Shown piece after piece: positions 46,600 to 57,410 of a stretch of DNA of 64,000 nt. The notes beneath the pieces were generated by a model. That model saw nothing but the letters and a program-made list of their open reading frames with translations. It was not told where the DNA came from and searched no databases. Source of the DNA: Brachypodium distachyon (lineage: Eukaryota; Streptophyta; Magnoliopsida; Poales; Poaceae). The stretch is from positions 16,048,501 through 16,112,500 of the forward strand of contig NC_016132.3 of NCBI RefSeq assembly GCF_000005505.3, given 5' to 3'. The first letter of the stretch is position 1. The number at the start of each line of letters is the position of its first letter. The translations under genes and the position numbers were made by a program.

Positions 46600-47210
46600 C
46601 GGCCTGGCTATACCGCAGGTATCATCGTCATCACACATCACTTCTCAAGCTGGCGACTCTGACAATATATATGTCACTATCGTACTATAACAGATGTACC
46701 ATCCAATTATGCTAGTATCAGATAGATGTACCACAATATCATCTTCGCTGATGCGAAGTGCCCTGTTGTGGAAGCCTCTATGAATGTAGTAATTAACAAT
46801 CCCATCCGAATAAGCCAAATATATCAATGCTTCTGTACTCGGTAGCATGCCTCAATTGGATCTGCTTCATTGTGCTTGCTCAACTTATGTCTAGCTTCCA
46901 TTAGTGCAAAGGTTGCATCACACTCTCCATGTCATAGCTTCCGTTAGTGCAAAAGGTTGCATCACACTCTCCATGTCATACTTCTCAAGATTTTTCTTGA
47001 ATAAGTGCTTCTTGACACAACGTGATTGGATCACCACGCCTGCACACTTCTATTTCAAGATAGCAGCTTAAAATACCAGTGATCAATGGATCATCAACAT
47101 ATACTCCACCTAGAAGACTATCCTTCCAATTGCCCCTGTTATACATAGCATGCTTCAATGGAATTTTCTCAGAACCAACAGAGACCAAAGTCATCTAACT
47201 TCGTGTTCCA
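46600..47210 (-). pseudogene. Decayed Ty1/copia polymerase fragment
   Basis: On the minus strand, GGVYVDDPLITG (reverse transcriptase active-site motif, normally YVDDLxITG) is followed by YLEIEVCRRGDPITLCQEA and, after breaks, KYDMES and HKLSKHNEADPIEA, all copia pol signatures in the right order. A direct duplication of about 44 bases around 46,905-46,975 and several stops make it non-coding. Confidence 0.7.
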
Positions 47211-47617
47211 TGACCTTGGTGCTTTGTTGTAGCCCATACAAAGCTTTGCATAGCCTTAGCACCTTGATTTTTTATATGTGGTAGAAAACGTTACACCATT
47301 TATATCATGACTATTATTCTCCATGCCCTTAGAGACCCTAGTGATCTCTCAATGCTGCATGCATGGATCAGTCGCATGAGATCAGGGGAAACCAATAGAA
47401 ACAAGTGAGAGCAACGAAAACTACAACTACAGTCTACTAGTGTTCTTTCTCATCATGGTTGGCTGGCTGTCAGGCGCCTCTCACGTGTATTATAGACCAA
47501 AGAAAAAATTAAAACCAATTATAGAAATAAAATTCTTAGAACAAAATGTTTAACGCGGTAGGTGGGAGAACGTGTCCGATCTTGGAAAGCGTGATACTCA
47601 GCCCGCGTCCCCTCTCC
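47211..47617. other. Spacer before a TATA-bearing region
   Basis: No gene seen. Continues from copia remnant DNA into unique-looking sequence. Confidence 0.35.
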
Positions 47618-47776
47618 TATTTATAGCCAACAGGTTAGGGTTAGGGTTAAGCAGACGTCGCCCCTCTCCCCTCCCCTCCCCTCCCAGCCGCCGCCGCCCC
47701 TCTCCCCACCCAGCCGCCGTCGCCCCTCTCGATCCCTCCATCGACCCACATGAGTCCCTGAGACCCAGACGCCCGA
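47618..47776 (+). promoter_or_regulatory. Promoter-like region cut off by a retrotransposon
   Basis: TATTTATA (47,618-47,625) is followed by three telomere-type repeats, GGTTAGGGTTAGGGTTAA (47,633-47,650), then a CT-rich leader (CCCCTCCCCTCCC). Telo boxes near TATA are common in plant genes for translation and growth. The leader ends at the left LTR of the Reina-like element. The matching first ATG may be at 52,936, after the element. Confidence 0.45.
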
Positions 47777-48058
47777 TGTTACACCCTAGCCTGTTCCGGT
47801 GGGAGTTGTTGCCGGAGACAAGCTAGACGGCGGTGCCGCCAGACTAAGATATCGGGAGAGAGCCTTGTTTCATTTCTTTTCATTGATAACCTACACAGCG
47901 CAAGCTACTACCTAAAGCAGTCTCAGTGTTTGGCCCAACACGGCCCAAGGAGTTAAGTTACAACCCAAGCGAAGGAAACTGGACAGGCCTAGTCAAGCAG
48001 TACACTAGAAGGTTAATCTCCCGATGGTACACCTGTAGTAACACCTTCAGGTGTAACA
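47777..48058 (-). repeat. 3' LTR of the Reina-like element
   Basis: 282 bp, TG...CA ends. Nearly identical to 52,636-52,917. Confidence 0.93.
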
Positions 48059-48807
48059 TTGTCCCTCCCTTGAAGACCAGCTGGTCTCCATGCTGGTGCG
48101 TCAGGAAACGCCGCCTTCAGAACTTCATAATCCTCCCACGTTGATGACGATGCTAGCAGTGTAGTCCATTTGATGCGAACTTGAAGATATGCTTTGTTTC
48201 CTTTCTTGATCAACCTGCGGTCGAGCACCTCTTCAGGAACAAGCTCTGCAATGTCCAGCATGACTGGTGATGGAAGGTCTGTCGATTCAGCTGTGTACTT
48301 TGGCACAAAAGGCTTGAGTTGAGAGATGTGGAAGACAGGATGGACAAGACTGGCAGGTGGCAGCTTCAGGCGATACGCGACTGATCCCACTCGAGCTTCC
48401 ACTTCGAATGGGCTGTAGAACTTGTAAGCGATCTTCGGGCAAGGCCGACTGACCACTGAAGACTGAATATATGGTTGAAGTTTCAGCAATACTTGCTCCC
48501 CCACCTGAAAGGATCGGTCAGTGCGATTGCGATCCGCCATGTTCTTCATGCGAAGTCGGGCCCGTTCCAGGTGATTCTTCAGAAAGATGGAGTGTTCGTG
48601 TCGCTCCTGAAGCATATCATGAACTTGGTGGTCTTGCACAGCCTGCAGATCGGGCATGATCCCATAAGAAGCATCGTATCCATACAATGCCTTGAAAGGG
48701 GAGCACCCAATAGCTGTATGATGACTTGTATTGTACCAGAATTCCGCCAACGACAGCCAGCTGTACCATTTCTTGGGATGATCATGGGTGGCACAACGAA
48801 GATACAT
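48013..48807 (-). pseudogene. Integrase C-terminus and chromodomain of the Reina-like element
   Basis: An open stretch with SLAEFWYNTSHHTAIGCSPF and YGYDAS (end of the integrase core), LLKLQPYIQSS, FEVEARVGSVAYRLKLPPAS and VHPVFHISQLK. The end is a chromodomain (EVLDRRLIKKGNKAYLQVRI, STWEDYEVLKAAFP). Chromodomains can steer insertion to particular chromatin. An in-frame TAG (48,847-48,849) precedes this part. Confidence 0.85.
48059..48071 (-). other. Polypurine tract of the Reina-like element
   Basis: On the minus strand AAGGGAGGGACAA directly abuts the 3' LTR. It is the usual plus-strand primer site. Confidence 0.75.
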
Positions 48808-48866
48808 TTCAATGCACTGATTTACTCGCTCGGTCTGACCATTGCTCTAGGGATGATTGGCAGTGC

Positions 48867-49400
48867 TCATGTTGAGATGTGTGTCAAACTGCTCAAACAA
48901 TTCCGTCCAAAATTTGCTTGTAAAATTGGGTCACGGTCGGATGCAATTGTTGCGGGCATCCCATGCAGGCGGACGATGTTGTGCAGAAATGCTTTGGCAA
49001 CGACAGATGCAGAAAATGGGTGCTTCAGTGGTACCAAATGTGCAAATTTTGTGTATCTGTCGACCACGACCATGATTACCTCATATCCTTCACTTTTCAG
49101 CAAGCCTGTGATGAAATCCATTGTCAGGTCACGCCACGGTCCTGTTGGAAGAGGCAGTGGTTGTAAGAGTCCAGGAGGTTTGCAGAGTTCGTGCTTCGCA
49201 TGCTGGCAAATAGAGCACCGTTTGACAAAATCTTCGACAGCTTGCTTCTGACCGGGCCATCTAAAGAGCTTGTGCAATCTCTGGTAAGTAGCTTGCTGAC
49301 CGGAGTGGCCGCCAATAGCTGAACATTAGCTCCAATCCAAACCTTGCCCTTGTGTTTGATTAGTCCATGTTCCAAGGTATAATCAGGACAATCTGCGTTA
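48867..49400 (-). pseudogene. Integrase zinc-binding and catalytic core region
   Basis: Contains HGLIKHKGKVWIG, KLFRWPGQKQAVEDFVKRCS with ICQHAKHE (zinc-binding His/Cys), MDFITGL and SDRDPI (first two acidic catalytic residues). The frame changes between about 49,320 and 49,277 and again near 48,914 (one T fewer than expected). Confidence 0.8.
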
Positions 49401-49454
49401 GAAACTGCCAATTGGGAGAGGAGGTGTTTTGCATGCGGATCCACTGTGTATGAA

Positions 49455-49814
49455 TTAAATTGGGAGAGGAGGTGTTTTGCATACCTCTTGCACCCACACT
49501 GGCTTGCCCTGCGACACGGCACAAAGGGGGTCTGTGTGTGGTATGCGCGACAGAGCGTCTGCCACCACGTTCTCAGGCCCCTGCTTGTATTTGATGGAAA
49601 ATTGCAGGCCCACAAGCTTCGTCATAGCTTTGCACTGCAAATCTGTAGTTAACTGTTGATCAGTCAGATTGCAGAGAGACTTGTGGTCTGTGCAGATCGT
49701 GAATGGCCCACGCGAGAGGTAGGGGCGCCAACGATCCACCGCAAGCATAATCACCATGAATTCCTTCTCATAGGCTGAGAGACGATGATTTCGAATCCCC
49801 AATGCCTTGCTCAA
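49455..49814 (-). pseudogene. RNase H domain of the Reina-like element
   Basis: HRLSAYEKEFMVIMLAVDRW, FTICTDHKSL and ENVVADALSR are signature parts of the gypsy RNase H region. It is in a different frame from the reverse transcriptase. Confidence 0.85.
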
Positions 49815-51024
49815 GTATGCAATAGGATGGTTATAGCTCCTATACCAAGATCAGAGGCGTCAGTCTCAACAAAAAAAGGACGAGAAAAATCAGGAATACC
49901 TAGCACCAGAGTCGAGCTCATGGCATGCTTGAGGTTTCGAAAAGCCAATTGCGCTGCATCAGTCCACTGAAAGGATTTTTGTTGAAGCAACAAGGTTAAA
50001 GGTTTGGCTAAGACGCCGTAGCGGTGCACAAATCGGCGGTAGTAGCCTGTCAAGCCGAGAAAACCCCTTAGTTCAGTGAATGATGTCGGTGTTGGCCAGT
50101 TCAGCATGGCTTCAGTTTTGCTTGGGTCAGTTGCCACTCCCTGAGCTGAAATGATGTGTCCCAGATAATCCAATTGAGCCTTGGCAAACGTGCACTTCGA
50201 CAATTTTGCATAGAATTTCTGCTCCTGAAGGATGGTCAGGACAGCACGGAGGTGGGTGACATGATCATCTAAGGATGAGCTATAGACCAATATGTCGTCC
50301 ATGAAAATCAGGACACACTTGCGAACCAGATGTGCAAAGATGGAGTTCATGACACATTGAAAAGTTGCAGGTGCGTTTGTCAAACCAAACGGCATCACAC
50401 GAAACTGAAAGAGGCCACGATGTGTTTTGAATGCCGTCTTGAACTCATCCTCTTCCACCATCCGAATTTGATGATACCCTGCTCTTAGGTCCAATTTGGA
50501 GAAGAACTTTGCCCAGCGAGCTCGTCGAGCAATTCCTCAATTACGGGCATTGAAAACTTGTTTTTCACTGTCAGTTCATTGAGCCGCCTGTAATCCACGC
50601 AAAAGCGCCAGGAGCCATCTTTCTTCTTCACAAGCAACACTGGACTAGCATAAGGACTCATGCTGGGCAGTATTGTCCCGGCCCGTAGCATCGCATTCAC
50701 CTGCTTTTCTATCTTGTCCTTTTGCTGTGGATTGTAGCGATAAGGGCGGCAATTGACTGGAGTTGCACCAGGCAGAATCGAGATCGCGTGATCAAATTTC
50801 CTGTGTTGTGGCAGAGAAGAAGGTTCATTGAACACCTCCGTAAATTCCCCCAGCAACTGTTGAATTTGAGGTGGAACATCTGGAGACGAGGATGGAGGTG
50901 ACAAGGGCTGTTGCGGCAAAACAGAAGCCCAAATGTCATTGGCCGCGTAGCACTTGCGGAGCTGAACAGCAGAGATGGATTGGACAGTCTCAGACCTCGG
51001 CTGAGCATTCTTCAGTGCTACCAT
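49811..51024 (-). pseudogene. Reverse transcriptase of the Reina-like element, frameshifted
   Basis: The first part (51,024-50,485) has INC-type fingers (PYASPVLLVKKKDGSWRFCV, DYRRLNELTVKNKF). The second (50,494-49,811) has DLRAGYHQIRM, FGLTNAPATFQ, the catalytic box IFMDDILVYS, YLGHIIS and GLTGYYRRF. A one-base loss near 50,505 separates the frames. Confidence 0.88.
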
Positions 51025-51481
51025 TGGCCACTTTCACAACTCTGGTTGAGATTGGTGTGGTTGTACACCGGATATACTCAATCACGTCTTTGTTCAGATA
51101 GCTGTGGGAGCTTCCTGAGTCAAGCAACATCAGAAGTGTTTTGTTCCCTACAAGCACACGGAGTTGGATTACTTCCGGATTATCGGTGCCGAAGATGGCA
51201 TTCAGAGATAGGTGCATGTCCGGGTCTTCAGTCAAATCCACGGCACAAATGGCGTCAAGGATGTCGTCTGGTATGATCTCCTGAATCTGGTTGGCATGAG
51301 CTTGGCTCTCTATTGTTGTTGGAGTAGCACAAGTATGTCCTGCTGTATACTTGTCTCCGCAGCGGTAGCACAAGCTGTTGGCACGGCAGAACTCTTTGAG
51401 TTGCTTGGCTTTCCAGATATCCCCAGTCTCAAGCTTTGTGCCACTGGTTGCACGTGAACTGGATTCAGCCTTGTTTCCCAC
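50990..51481 (-). pseudogene. Zinc knuckle and aspartic protease part
   Basis: CYRCGDKYTAGHTC is the chromovirus-type zinc knuckle. LLMLLDSGSSHSYLN is the protease active site (Asp-Ser-Gly). The frame ends at about 50,990, before the RT frame. Confidence 0.82.
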
Positions 51482-51523
51482 TGTATGCTGTTGTTTGTAT
51501 GATTCATGCTTGCCTGAATAAGA

Positions 51524-52565
51524 TCATTGGCGCTCTAGGACACCCTCCTGAACCATGGCAAACTGAGCTGCTTGCGCGACTGATTCAGGTAGTTGAACTT
51601 CAACAGCAGCACGGAGATCATTTTTTAGCCCCAGGATGAATCGAGTTACTACCACAAGGCCACCGACTGTCGGATCATAAAGCTTAACTTGATATAACAG
51701 CATGTTGAATTGACGCAGGTACTCGGAAACCGAAGCTGTCTGTTTCAATGTACAGAGCTCTCTTGTCACGACATATATTACCTTCGAATTCAGCGAGGAA
51801 TGCTGCCTTGAATTGTGGCCACCTGAAACACTGATTTGTCAATTTGAAAGCTTGATACCAGTGTGCTGCGTTGTGGACCAAGTTCATGGTCGCCGCCGAC
51901 ACTTTGAAACTCTTAGTGATTTGATAGATGTTGAAAAATGTTTCACATTGATCGACCCAAATGCGAACATCAGTGCCGTCAAACTTGGGGAAATCCATCT
52001 TGGGCATGTACGGGCGACGCAGCCCGTGATGTTCGTGTCCTGGCATTGTGTCGAACACCTGGCGGGGCTTGGCTTGAGTGCTCGTGGGGAACTGTTGCGC
52101 TGTCTCCGTCGCGACTGGATGACCTTGAGGACCAGACCCCGAAGGAGGATCATGCTGATGCGAGCCTGGATCAGGTGGCGGACCATGTCCGCCAAGCATG
52201 TGAGCGAGTTCACGCTGCTCCTGCTGCACCACTGCAATTGCATCCATCGACATGTCAACTTTGGTTTGGAACAAATCGAGTCGATCGGAGTGGTGCTGCA
52301 GCTTCTCATCGACCCCGTGAATATTGGTGCGGATGTTGCCGATGGAGGTGGCGACAGCCTGAATCTGTGTGCCCACCTCGGCCAACACCTTCTTAATCCC
52401 TTCATCGAGCAAGGCTTTGAGAGATTCTTCTAGCTTGTCCATGGCGGCCAAGACAAATCGTGTCTGCGCCGAAGGTTTGGAGACGGGAGCCGTCGCGACT
52501 TCCTCTACGTCGGTCAAACGCCGCCGGGATTTAGGGGGATCGACCTGAAGGTGTTCCCCTACCAA
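51524..52565 (-). pseudogene. gag region of the Reina-like element, broken
   Basis: Starts MVGEHLQVDPPKSRRRLTDV. It contains a coiled region (DKLEESLKALLDEG, DEKLQHHSDRLDLF) and the capsid-type MPKMDFPKFDGTDVRIWVDQ. The frame shifts near 51,775 and runs on as LKQTASVSEYLRQFNMLLYQ to a TGA at 51,524-51,526. Confidence 0.82.
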
Positions 52566-52620
52566 GCGGTCGATGTTACTGACCGGCGGCGAGATTGCGA
52601 AGCGCGCCGAGGACCGGGAG

Positions 52621-52632
52621 GCTCTGATACCA
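52621..52632 (-). other. Primer binding site (initiator Met-tRNA type)
   Basis: The minus strand reads TGGTATCAGAGC three bases inside the 5' LTR edge. It is complementary to the 3' end of plant initiator methionine tRNA. Confidence 0.88.
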
Positions 52633-52635
52633 AGT

Positions 52636-52917
52636 TGTTACACCCTAGCCTGTTCCGGTGGGAGTTGTTGCTGGAGACAAGCTAGACGGCGGCGCCGCCA
52701 GACTAAGATATCGGGAGAGAGCCTTGTTTCATTTCTTTTCATCGATAACCTACACAGCGCAAGCTACTGCCTAAAGCAGTCTCAGTGTTTGGCCCAACAC
52801 GGCCCAAGGAGTTAAGTTACAACCCAAGCGAAGGAAACTGGACAGGCCCAGTCAAGCAGTACACTAGAAGGTTAATCTCCGGATGGTACACCTGTAGTAA
52901 CACCTTCAGGTGTAACA
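52636..52917 (-). repeat. 5' LTR of the Reina-like element
   Basis: 282 bp; partner of 47,777-48,058. CCCGA follows at 52,918. Confidence 0.93.
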
Positions 52918-52935
52918 CCCGAGGCCCGAGGGAGA

Positions 52936-53030
52936 TGGCTGCTGGCGTTTGCCATGCATCGTCACCAGCGGCAGTCACTTTTGCCGTGCAGCGGCCGTGC
53001 GGTCGAGGATCGACCATCAACTTTGGGTTA
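52936..53030 (+). CDS. Possible first exon of a gene split from its promoter
   Basis: ATG at 52,936 opens MAAGVCHASSPAAVTFAVQR and a frame that reaches a GGGTTAGCTC donor-like border near 53,029; without splicing the frame runs on to 53,201. If the retrotransposon and one CCCGA are removed in thought, this ATG stands about 170 bases downstream of the telo-box region at 47,633-47,650. No domain is recognised and no further exon could be assigned, so this is a candidate only. Confidence 0.3.
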
Positions 53031-54985
53031 GCTCTTGATCTCCTTTGCAACTCCGTTCCTGCATCAATTCTACAAGTTAAGTGCTTGTCTGCCGTCCTTG
53101 TTTGGGCTGATTTGTACCGCAGTAGCAATTCCCTTGGTTGGTGTCGATTATCAGTAGTACGTAGATGGACTGTGTTGGTATGCATGATAGATACGTGTTA
53201 GGAAATTCGGTATTATCAACTGCAGGTTGCTTGTAGGACGAAAATGGGTAGAGTACTAGAGTGAGACCTTACTAAGTTCTAGTTAGGATCTCTGGAGTCC
53301 GCTTTGTGTTAAATCTGGGGTTCGCACGCCCTTAATCTCATAGTGATTTAGAAATAGAAGTTGTAGATGATGATTCAAGGTATTATATATAGAGAGTAAA
53401 TTTTTGTTCAGCTTTTCGAAGGCCAGCGACAAGTTTTTGTTTTGACAACCCAGTGACAAGTTAGTGTTACTGTCCAGAATATATAAATTTCTGGGCACAG
53501 GAACATCTGGTGCGCGCCACTTTAGGTCCTGTTAAGAGTCGAATTAAATTATGATTTCAAGACAAAAGTTGTATAAGAAGTTTCTGTAGATGCTAAATCA
53601 TACTGTATTTATTTTCTAGAATTGGTGTTGTATGTTAATTCATACGAAATGTTTAACCAGTCTGTCCCTGTGTTGGACTGATCTTCCGTCATGCCCTGAC
53701 TGAAGGTTTTAAGTTGCTAATTTCAGAATTTTGTGTACGTAGATTAAAGATATGGGGAATATATTATAGTTTCTGAATTGAAAAATATATCTATGGCTTT
53801 GGAAGTATTTATGTATGCACATGTTTATTAGCCTAATTTGTTGTAAGTTGTGAAGTGTTTGCAAGTGATGCTTAATTATGAAATATAGATAATTCTAACC
53901 TACCACATGGTGCTGGTAAATGATGACTGTACTTCGACTATTTGATGCATCCTGCTAGTTGCCATTAATTGGTATATGCTGAGAGTACATAACTAAAATT
54001 GTTGCACCATTACTTTTTCTAATTCTGTTGGTAACAAAAATTGGGATAGCCAACTAAGGTGGTATCACACCGATCTTGTTTTATTGTACTGGTGATTAGA
54101 AAACAGATCAACAAAGGTTCAATTTTCAGTTCAGGAGAGTATTTTTAGTCTGTATTGATCTCTTCTTTTTTATCTTACATGCATGCAGGGGAAATATGAA
54201 TGGAGAATTAAATTTGTGCTACTATGCCAAACACGCCTTAAGCTGCTGTTATGTGCTTCAGTCTTTCAAATGCAAGTAATAGGTATGCCCTATTCGTTTG
54301 CATGAATTTTAAACTTTTTGGGTCTGCATGTGCCATGCAAGAATTTACTAGACGAATGTGTTGCATGGGAATGTGTTTATTTTAGTTGGTTTCTAAAACT
54401 GAGAAGCTTCCTTTCTAGTTCTCCTCTTTAGCATTATACCGAATTACGTCAGACTTATGAAATGTTTTCATGTTCATACCAAAAGTCATCCCCATTTTTG
54501 GGAATACGATTCCTTATGAATAACTAGCAAAGTAGGATTTGTAGGCCTCTTTCAAATGTCTAGCTAGGAACTAGTTGCTTTCCTCTACACTGTACTGGGT
54601 GGTTCATTTATTAGTACTAGATTAGAGTACCATAAAATGGTCTGTCCTACAAACATTGGTTTATTACCGCACAACAAATGGAAGGGAAAGAAGAACTTGT
54701 TTTCATGCAGAAACTACAGATGCATGGTCTGTACTCTCTAGACCATGTTTCTGACCAAAGAAGCCTTGTTGCTGGCAAACAGATTTGAGTATCTAACAAT
54801 CGTCAAATCTATATTATAATCCAATTCTTTTTTCCTACTCCCGTGATTTCAATATCTTCTAAACCGAATAAGCCCCAAGGGGTTCAAAATTGATACATCC
54901 ACAATAGATGTCCTACTCAACAAATTCATCTTGCATACATCTTGCTTTGCTTCTAAATATTTCTAGAGTTTCAGTTCCAACTCTA
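53031..54985. other. Intergenic, AT-rich
   Basis: No gene, MITE or LTR that I can support. Could contain introns of the candidate gene starting at 52,936. Confidence 0.35.
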
Positions 54986-57410
54986 ATTCTATTGTCCTCA
55001 TTAGAACCCATGTTTTAGTTCTTTATGTGCCTTGCCCATCCTTGTCCAACATACTTACGCACCTTATTCCGTTTTTTTTAGGCACACGCACATGTTTTAG
55101 TTCTTTATGTGATTGATTTTGGGTGCGCCAAGCATGGAAGTTGTCAAAGATGGAGCGACATGGTAGGGGAAAGTTGAACTTTGTCTCTCCAATCTGAATG
55201 AGACACGACTTCAGTCTAATGGGGTAATTATTGTGAAGTTAAATGGCCCCCTTAACGGTGCACCCATTTATGGCAAGCACTTCAAAGACAACATAGTGAT
55301 TTAGAAAATCAAATTAAGAATATGCGTGCATGATGTGGGCAAATATCTTTCTTGCCTCCTCTGCAGTTAGATCAAAGTCTACCTTGCCTTTTTTTGTATT
55401 GCGTCCCACGATAATTTTTGAATCTTGCATGAAGAGAGAAAAGTTTTCACTTTGAAGCTTTGCAAATCCTACATCTAGAGAGTATAACCAGTGACGGATG
55501 ACTTTCCATCAACACTAGCAGATAGCATACTGTTAGCACTAGCTGATTCCATGCCAGCATTCATGGTTGACATCTCCGGTATTTGTGTGCTCACGGCATG
55601 GTTCCGAATTTGCTAGCGCTGATGTAATGGCATCTACCACTGGTTATGGGATTTGCAAAACCTTAAGGTGCAAACTTTCCTTTACTCATTCAGTATTATG
55701 AAAATTATCGCGGGACACACTACCAAAAAAGGTAAGGTATACTTGGATCTATCTGGTGTTGGACGAGGCAACAACATTTCCTACCTCATGCTTGCATATT
55801 GTTTGATTCTCAATAGCACTTCTTTGTCCTTGATCTTGTTGCTAACTAGAAATGGATCCATCGCTGAACGGGTCCTTTACCTTCGAGGTAATGATCCGTT
55901 AAACTGAATTTCCATAAGCTCATTCAAATTGTTGATATAACGTTTTGCTTTCTTTTACCATCTTGCTCAATCTTCATGAGTTTTACTGCTTGTCGCTTTC
56001 AAAATCTATCAAAAAATTGTATTTGTTCCTCTTCTTTGAACCCTTCCACCCTCCTTAAATTGATTTCCGTGGTCTCTCATGTGTTTTCGGTTTTATGACA
56101 GTTGGAACCTGCCTTGTTCATCCTTATCCAACATATTCAGGCATTCTATTCTGTTCTGATGCGCACACACAACGCTTCGAACATCCACTCTTAATTGTCG
56201 ATAAGAGCACAATAGACAATCTGAATGGGGACCAACTTGTAGAACTTTGTCAAGAACTTCAGAAAGAGGGGGTTATGGAATATAAGTATGCAAGCATATC
56301 CCGTGGTACAAGTAATAACACTGGTCGAGCCACTGAAATTAATTGAAAGGGTAAGCATGCAACAAACGGGAGGATGATAGAGGTTGTGATGAATTTTCGG
56401 TGCGCCAAGCATGGAAGCTGTCAAAGATGGAGCGACATGGTAGGAGGAAAGCTGAACTCTGTCTCTCCAATCAGAATGAGATCATATATAGGACTTCAGT
56501 CTAATGGGATAATTACCGCGAAGTTAAATGACCCCCCTTAACAGTGCATCCATTTACGCATGACACAAGAACTTCAAGACAACTAGTGATTTTGAAAATC
56601 AAAGAATATGCATGCATGACGTGGGCAAATATCTTTCTTGCCTCCTTCAACTGCAGTGAGGTCAAATTCTACCTTGCCTTTTTTTGTATTGCGTCCCACG
56701 ATAATTTCCTAATTAATCTTGCATGAAGAGAGAAAAGTTTTCACTTCGAACCTTTGCAAATCCTGCATCTAAAGTATAACCAGTGACGGATGACTTTACA
56801 TCAGCACTAGCAGATGCCATACTGTTAGCACTAGCAAATTCCGTGCCAGCATTCATGGCTGACATCTGTAGTATTTGTGGGCTCACGGTATGGATCCAAA
56901 TTTGCTAGCGCTGATGTAATGGCACCTACCACTGGTTATGGGATTTGCAAAACCTTAAGGTGCAAACTTTGCTTTACTCATTCACTATTATGAAAATTAT
57001 CGCGGGACACACTACCAAAAAAGGTAAGGTATACTTGGATCTCACTGGTGTTGGCCGAGGCAACACCATTTCCTACCTCATGCTCACATATTGTTTGATT
57101 CTCAAAAGCACTTCTTTGTCCTTGATCTTGTTGCTAGAAATGGATCCATCGCTGAAGGGGTCCTTTAGCTTCCAGGTGAAGATCCGTTAAACCGAATTCC
57201 GATGACCTCATTCAAATTGGTGATATAACGTTTTGCTTTCTTTTACCATCTTGCTCCATCTTTATGAGTTTTAATCTTGCCGCTTTCAAAATCTATCAAA
57301 AAAATTATATTTGCTCCTCTTCTTTGTATTTTTGTGGCCTCTCCTCTGTTGTTGGTTTTTTGCCGTAGCCTTGGCGAAACCATCAGTGCAAAACCCAACA
57401 TTTCGTAAAT
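54986..57410. repeat. Duplicated low-copy repeat, about 1.27 kb period
   Basis: GTGCGCCAAGCATGGAAG at about 55,126 recurs at about 56,400. Long blocks after it (ATGGAGCGACATGGTAG; AGAGAGAAAAGTTTTCACTT; ACCACTGGTTATGGGATTTG; CGGGACACACTACCAAAAAA) are about 90% alike between the copies. A third, more diverged copy lies at 60,650-61,600. A separate block (CCATCCTT..TCCAACA) occurs at about 55,028, 56,116 and 62,033. No transposon ends or clear coding content were found, and open frames in it lack ATG starts. Confidence 0.7.

Larger units (their letters stand above)
47777..52917 (-). mobile_element. Reina-like Ty3/gypsy chromovirus, complete ends, defective coding
   Basis: A 5,141-bp element in minus orientation. 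It has 282-bp LTRs starting TGTTACACC and ending GGTGTAACA, with CCCGA target-site duplications (47,772-47,776 and 52,918-52,922). The LTRs differ at about six positions by eye, suggesting an insertion under about one million years old at standard grass rates. The domain order gag, protease, reverse transcriptase, RNase H, integrase, chromodomain, plus the small size and short LTRs, points to the Reina clade. Several frame breaks and stops mean it cannot encode a full polyprotein. Confidence 0.92.

Noticed and set aside
47633..47650. Telomeric array
   Set aside because: Only three TTAGGG-type units next to a TATA box, much too short for a telomere and typical of a telo box.
48475..49251. Plus-strand 258-codon frame
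   Set aside because: Antisense of the integrase region of the Reina-like element; no independent motif.
51813..52433. Plus-strand 206-codon frame
   Set aside because: Antisense of gag in the same element.
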